A stretch of 64,000 nucleotides of DNA from Lactobacillus colini (GTDB taxonomy: Bacteria > Bacillota > Bacilli > Lactobacillales > Lactobacillaceae): positions 310,001-374,000 of the forward strand of contig NZ_JAGGLU010000001.1 in NCBI RefSeq assembly GCF_017874575.1, given 5' to 3'. The notes below the pieces were generated by a model. It was not told the DNA's origin and did not search any database. It saw only the letters and a program-made list of their open reading frames with translations. The position numbers and the translations under genes were made by a program. Shown here in pieces: positions 61,270 to 64,000 of the stretch (the first letter of the stretch is position 1; the number at the start of each line of letters is the position of its first letter).

Positions 61270-62198
61270 TAGTTGCCAATTGTTAAGTCCATAATCGCTT
61301 GTAAAATGTAAATTCTATTTTCAACACCATTAAACACAATTGATCTATCACTTTCAAAGACCTCATCCGTTACTTCCATTTCGCTAAGACCAAAGTTTCG
61401 ATAGATTTTTTGGGCTACTTCAGTATCTAAATTATGAAATGCTGGTAAACAGTGCGTAAAGACTGTATTAGGATTACCTGTCTTATTGAGAAGATCCATT
61501 GTAACTTGATAGGGATGCAATAATTTAATTCTACTAGACCAAATATCTTCGGATTCACCCATTGATAACCAAACATCCGTTGTAACCACATCAGCTCCCT
61601 GAATGCCTTGCTCAATATTATCTGTTATAACAATATTGGCTCCTGATTGGGCAGCTAATTGATGTGCTTGATTTAAGATTTTAGTGTGAGGTGTTAACTC
61701 TTTTGGAGAAATCAAGGTATAATCCATTCCTACCTTAGCTGCTGCAAGCATTAACGAATTAGCAATATTGTCTTGTCCATTTCCAACAAAAGCAAATTTA
61801 ATTTCCTTATAAGGCTTAGACAAAACTTCTTGGGCAGTCATGAAGTCAACTAAAGCCTGTGAAGGATGCTCATCATCTGTTAAAGCATTCCAGACAGGTA
61901 TGCCAGAATATTGAGCAAGTTTTTGAACTGTATCTTGACCAAATCCACGAAACGCTATCCCATCAAACATCTTGCCTAATACTCGCGCTGCATCCTTAAT
62001 TGACTCGCTTTGAAAATGTTTATCCTCAGGTGGAAAGTATACGGTATCAGCACCTTCATTATGAGCAGCTATCTCAATAGCAGATCTTGTACGAGTAGAG
62101 CCTTTTTCAAAAATTAGGGCAATATTTTTATGCTTTAAGTGATTTTGATAAATATTATTTTTCTTCTCCTGCTTCAATTTACAAGCTAACTTGATCAC
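61269..62198 (-). CDS. Ornithine carbamoyltransferase with damaged 5' end
   Basis: Ornithine carbamoyltransferase: STRTRS binds carbamoyl phosphate, HPSQALVDF and HCLP complete that site, and DVWLSMGES is the SMG ornithine loop. It makes citrulline, or runs in reverse in the arginine deiminase route. The open frame from GTG 62198 has 309 residues. In another frame the missing start, MLKILSITDLSKDEIAQV-type sequence, begins at ATG 62250 after AAGGAAG, and a 6-T run at 62240-62245 separates the two frames by one base. So this is a frameshifted gene, or a sequence error. No arc or arg genes are near. Confidence 0.85.
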   Translation of the reverse strand: MIKLACKLKQEKKNNIYQNHLKHKNIALIFEKGSTRTRSAIEIAAHNEGADTVYFPPEDKHFQSESIKDAARVLGKMFDGIAFRGFGQDTVQKLAQYSGIPVWNALTDDEHPSQALVDFMTAQEVLSKPYKEIKFAFVGNGQDNIANSLMLAAAKVGMDYTLISPKELTPHTKILNQAHQLAAQSGANIVITDNIEQGIQGADVVTTDVWLSMGESEDIWSSRIKLLHPYQVTMDLLNKTGNPNTVFTHCLPAFHNLDTEVAQKIYRNFGLSEMEVTDEVFESDRSIVFNGVENRIYILQAIMDLTIGN

Positions 62199-62325
62199 TT
62201 GAGCTATTTCATCTTTACTTAAATCGGTAATCGATAATATTTTTTAACATCTTGTCTTCTTCCTTAAATGCATTTTATTTTGATAAGAAAAGAGCCAATT
62301 GTTAGATTGACTCTAAATTGTGAAA

Positions 62326-64000
62326 CTATCGTTCTAATATCTTTAGCAAATCCTCACGGTCTAGGCTACTTGAACCAACATTCTCACCATTAAGAACTGC
62401 CTCAGCTAGTCTTGACTTATTTCTTTGCAATTCAATAATTTTTTCTTCAATAGTATTCTTAGCTACAATCTTATAGACTTGGACATCATGCTTCTGACCA
62501 ATTCTGTGAGCACGGTCAGTTGCTTGGTTCTCTGCAGCAGAATTCCACCATGGATCGACATGAATTACAATGTCAGCGCTTGTTAGATTAATTCCAGTTC
62601 CGCCAGCCTTCAATGATATTAAGAATACAGCTGGTTTAGACAAGTTATTGAATTCCTTAATTAATTCTTGCCGTTTCTGCTTAGGAGTTGATCCCGTAAT
62701 TACGAAGGTAGTGATACCTAACTTTGTTAGCTTATCTTGAATTATGTCAAGCATTGACCTAAATTGTGAGAACATCAATATTTTGTGATTGTCATTTAAT
62801 GACTCTTCCACCAACTTCAAGATAGCCGTAACCTTAGCGGACTTGTCGTGATAATCTTCATATAATAAGGATGGATCACAACATAATTCCCGCAGTCTGG
62901 TAATTGCAGCTAAAACTTGGAAACGAGATTTCTTAAATTCTTGATCATCTTGGTTATTTAACTCATTGAGCAACTTTTGTGCTTGAGCTTGGTAGAGCTG
63001 CTCTTGTTTGCCTGTCATCCTAACATAAATGACATCTTCATTTTTATCAGGCAAGTCATTTAAGACATCTTTCTTTAGACGTCGTAAGATAAATGGAGCA
63101 ATAATTTGACTAAGCTCTTTTTCGACAACTTGGTTGCCTTCTTTGACAATTGGTCTTTCATAATTATTTTTAAAGTATTCATATTTACCTAAAAATCCAG
63201 GCATCAAATAATCGAAAATGCTCCATAATTCACTTAGATTATTTTCAATTGGAGTACCCGTTAGGGCTATGCGATAGTTGGAATTGATGACCTTAGCTGC
63301 CTTAGAAACTGCAGTTTTAGCATTTTTAATATTTTGAGCTTCATCAATGACCTCTAAATCAAACTTTATACCTTGATATTCTTTAATATCCCGCTTCAGT
63401 GAATCATAAGAGGTAATGAATACATCTACGCCTTCAATATTTGATAGCCTATCTATTCTTTCTTGCTTAGTTCCATCTATAACTAGAGCCTTCAAGCTGG
63501 GTGCGAATTTTTTAATTTCGCTTTCCCAGTTGTAGACAACAGATGCTGGAACTGCAATTAAACTTGGTAAGTTATTGACCTCTTTGCGTTGCAATAAGAC
63601 AGTGATTATCTGCAAGGTCTTACCTAATCCCATTTCATCAGCTAAGAGAGCTCCTAAATTGTAATGAAGCAAGGTAGTGATCCATTCAAAGCCTTGTTTT
63701 TGATATGGACGTAATATATTTGCTAAGCTAGCTGGCACCTGAGCGGTCTGTTGAGTACCAGTTTCAATGTCTTTGATTAACTTATCAAAGATATCGTTAC
63801 TAGTATAAGCAAGGTCGTCGCGATTTTGAAGTTGCTTTTCTAAATACAGTGCTCGATAAGCCGGTAGTGTCATCTTACCTTTAACGAATTGATCTAAGCT
63901 AATTCCCAGTTTTTTCATCACTGCTGCTAGACTCTTGACTGAAGAAGAGTCGGTCTTACGTACTTCGCCATTTCTAAGTAAGAAGTAGCGACGCTTCTCT
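62326..64000 (-). CDS. SNF2-family helicase, C-terminal part
   Basis: The frame is open to the window edge at 64000, so the N-terminus is outside. The visible ~558 residues carry all helicase motifs: LADEMGLGKTLQ (I), ITSYDSLKRD (Ia/Ib), DEAQ (II), ALTGTPIENN (III), SLKAGGTGINLTSAD (V) and ATDRAHRIGQ (VI). This is a Swi2/Snf2 DNA translocase of the RapA/HepA-like bacterial group that often has an N-terminal SWIM zinc finger. It remodels DNA-protein complexes. An operon with the downstream gene is not likely because of the 127-bp gap. Confidence 0.93.
   Translation of the reverse strand, partial: EKRRYFLLRNGEVRKTDSSSVKSLAAVMKKLGISLDQFVKGKMTLPAYRALYLEKQLQNRDDLAYTSNDIFDKLIKDIETGTQQTAQVPASLANILRPYQKQGFEWITTLLHYNLGALLADEMGLGKTLQIITVLLQRKEVNNLPSLIAVPASVVYNWESEIKKFAPSLKALVIDGTKQERIDRLSNIEGVDVFITSYDSLKRDIKEYQGIKFDLEVIDEAQNIKNAKTAVSKAAKVINSNYRIALTGTPIENNLSELWSIFDYLMPGFLGKYEYFKNNYERPIVKEGNQVVEKELSQIIAPFILRRLKKDVLNDLPDKNEDVIYVRMTGKQEQLYQAQAQKLLNELNNQDDQEFKKSRFQVLAAITRLRELCCDPSLLYEDYHDKSAKVTAILKLVEESLNDNHKILMFSQFRSMLDIIQDKLTKLGITTFVITGSTPKQKRQELIKEFNNLSKPAVFLISLKAGGTGINLTSADIVIHVDPWWNSAAENQATDRAHRIGQKHDVQVYKIVAKNTIEEKIIELQRNKSRLAEAVLNGENVGSSSLDREDLLKILER

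Noticed and set aside
1-64000. CRISPR array, tRNA or rRNA genes
   Set aside because: No regularly spaced direct repeats, cloverleaf-type ends or rRNA segments were seen on either strand.

Overview
The window is low-GC Gram-positive DNA and best fits a host-associated species of Lactobacillus sensu stricto (acidophilus/gasseri/johnsonii side). The reasons are the AT-rich sequence, strong AGGAGG-type ribosome binding sites, CcpA-type cre boxes, a C-terminal SLAP-type surface anchor, an XerS recombinase, an LL-H-type holin with GH25 lysin, and many PTS and 6-phospho-glycosidase genes. No rRNA, tRNA or CRISPR array was seen. The species is an inference.

1-17 kb: an L-rhamnose/rhamnoside catabolic region. 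After the 3' end of a FAD-linked oxidase gene comes rhaB-rhaA-rhaD (kinase, isomerase, aldolase) behind a promoter whose -35 box lies inside a cre box. Two GH78 alpha-L-rhamnosidases of different subtypes follow. Neither has a signal peptide, and each is paired with an MFS transporter, so rhamnosides are probably imported intact and cut in the cytoplasm. Three AraC-type regulators (one frameshifted), a TauE/SafE-like membrane protein and a zinc alcohol dehydrogenase complete the region; the dehydrogenase could reduce the lactaldehyde made by RhaD. No rhaM mutarotase was seen.

17-28.6 kb: a 976-residue surface protein (coiled coils around a PgrA/CAP-like domain, then SLAP-type repeats), an unrecognised 684-residue protein with OB-like and HTH-like parts, galM, a FumR-type flavoprotein, a MarR/FMN-reductase pair behind a promoter with two palindromic operators, a cyclophilin, a decayed gene and a VOC-fold protein.

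28.8-36.6 kb: a decayed prophage read leftwards (terS, terL, minor capsid, scaffold, major capsid, holin, lysin). It carries two deletion-type junctions (terL into minor capsid; capsid into the gene before the holin) and several frameshifts. It is followed by two tandem hicAB loci in which only the second hicB is intact, small LSm-like and phage-like genes, and xerS.

37.7-53.7 kb: MarR plus DHA2 exporter, an EamA transporter, a GntR-controlled beta-glucoside unit (GH1 + PTS EIIC), a P-type ATPase behind a yybP-ykoY (Mn2+) riboswitch, an HtpX-like protease, an orphan HsdR nuclease domain fused to an LSm-like tail, and a PTS EIIC-GH5 operon ending in a chbG remnant, with a divergent AraC regulator.

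53.8-64 kb: SPFH protein, Nudix hydrolase, a catalytic-domain-only tyrosine recombinase, aquaglyceroporin, an oxidoreductase remnant, a glycerate unit (CdaR regulator, GntP permease, glycerate kinase), ornithine carbamoyltransferase with an apparent frameshift near its start, and the 3' part of a SNF2 helicase gene.
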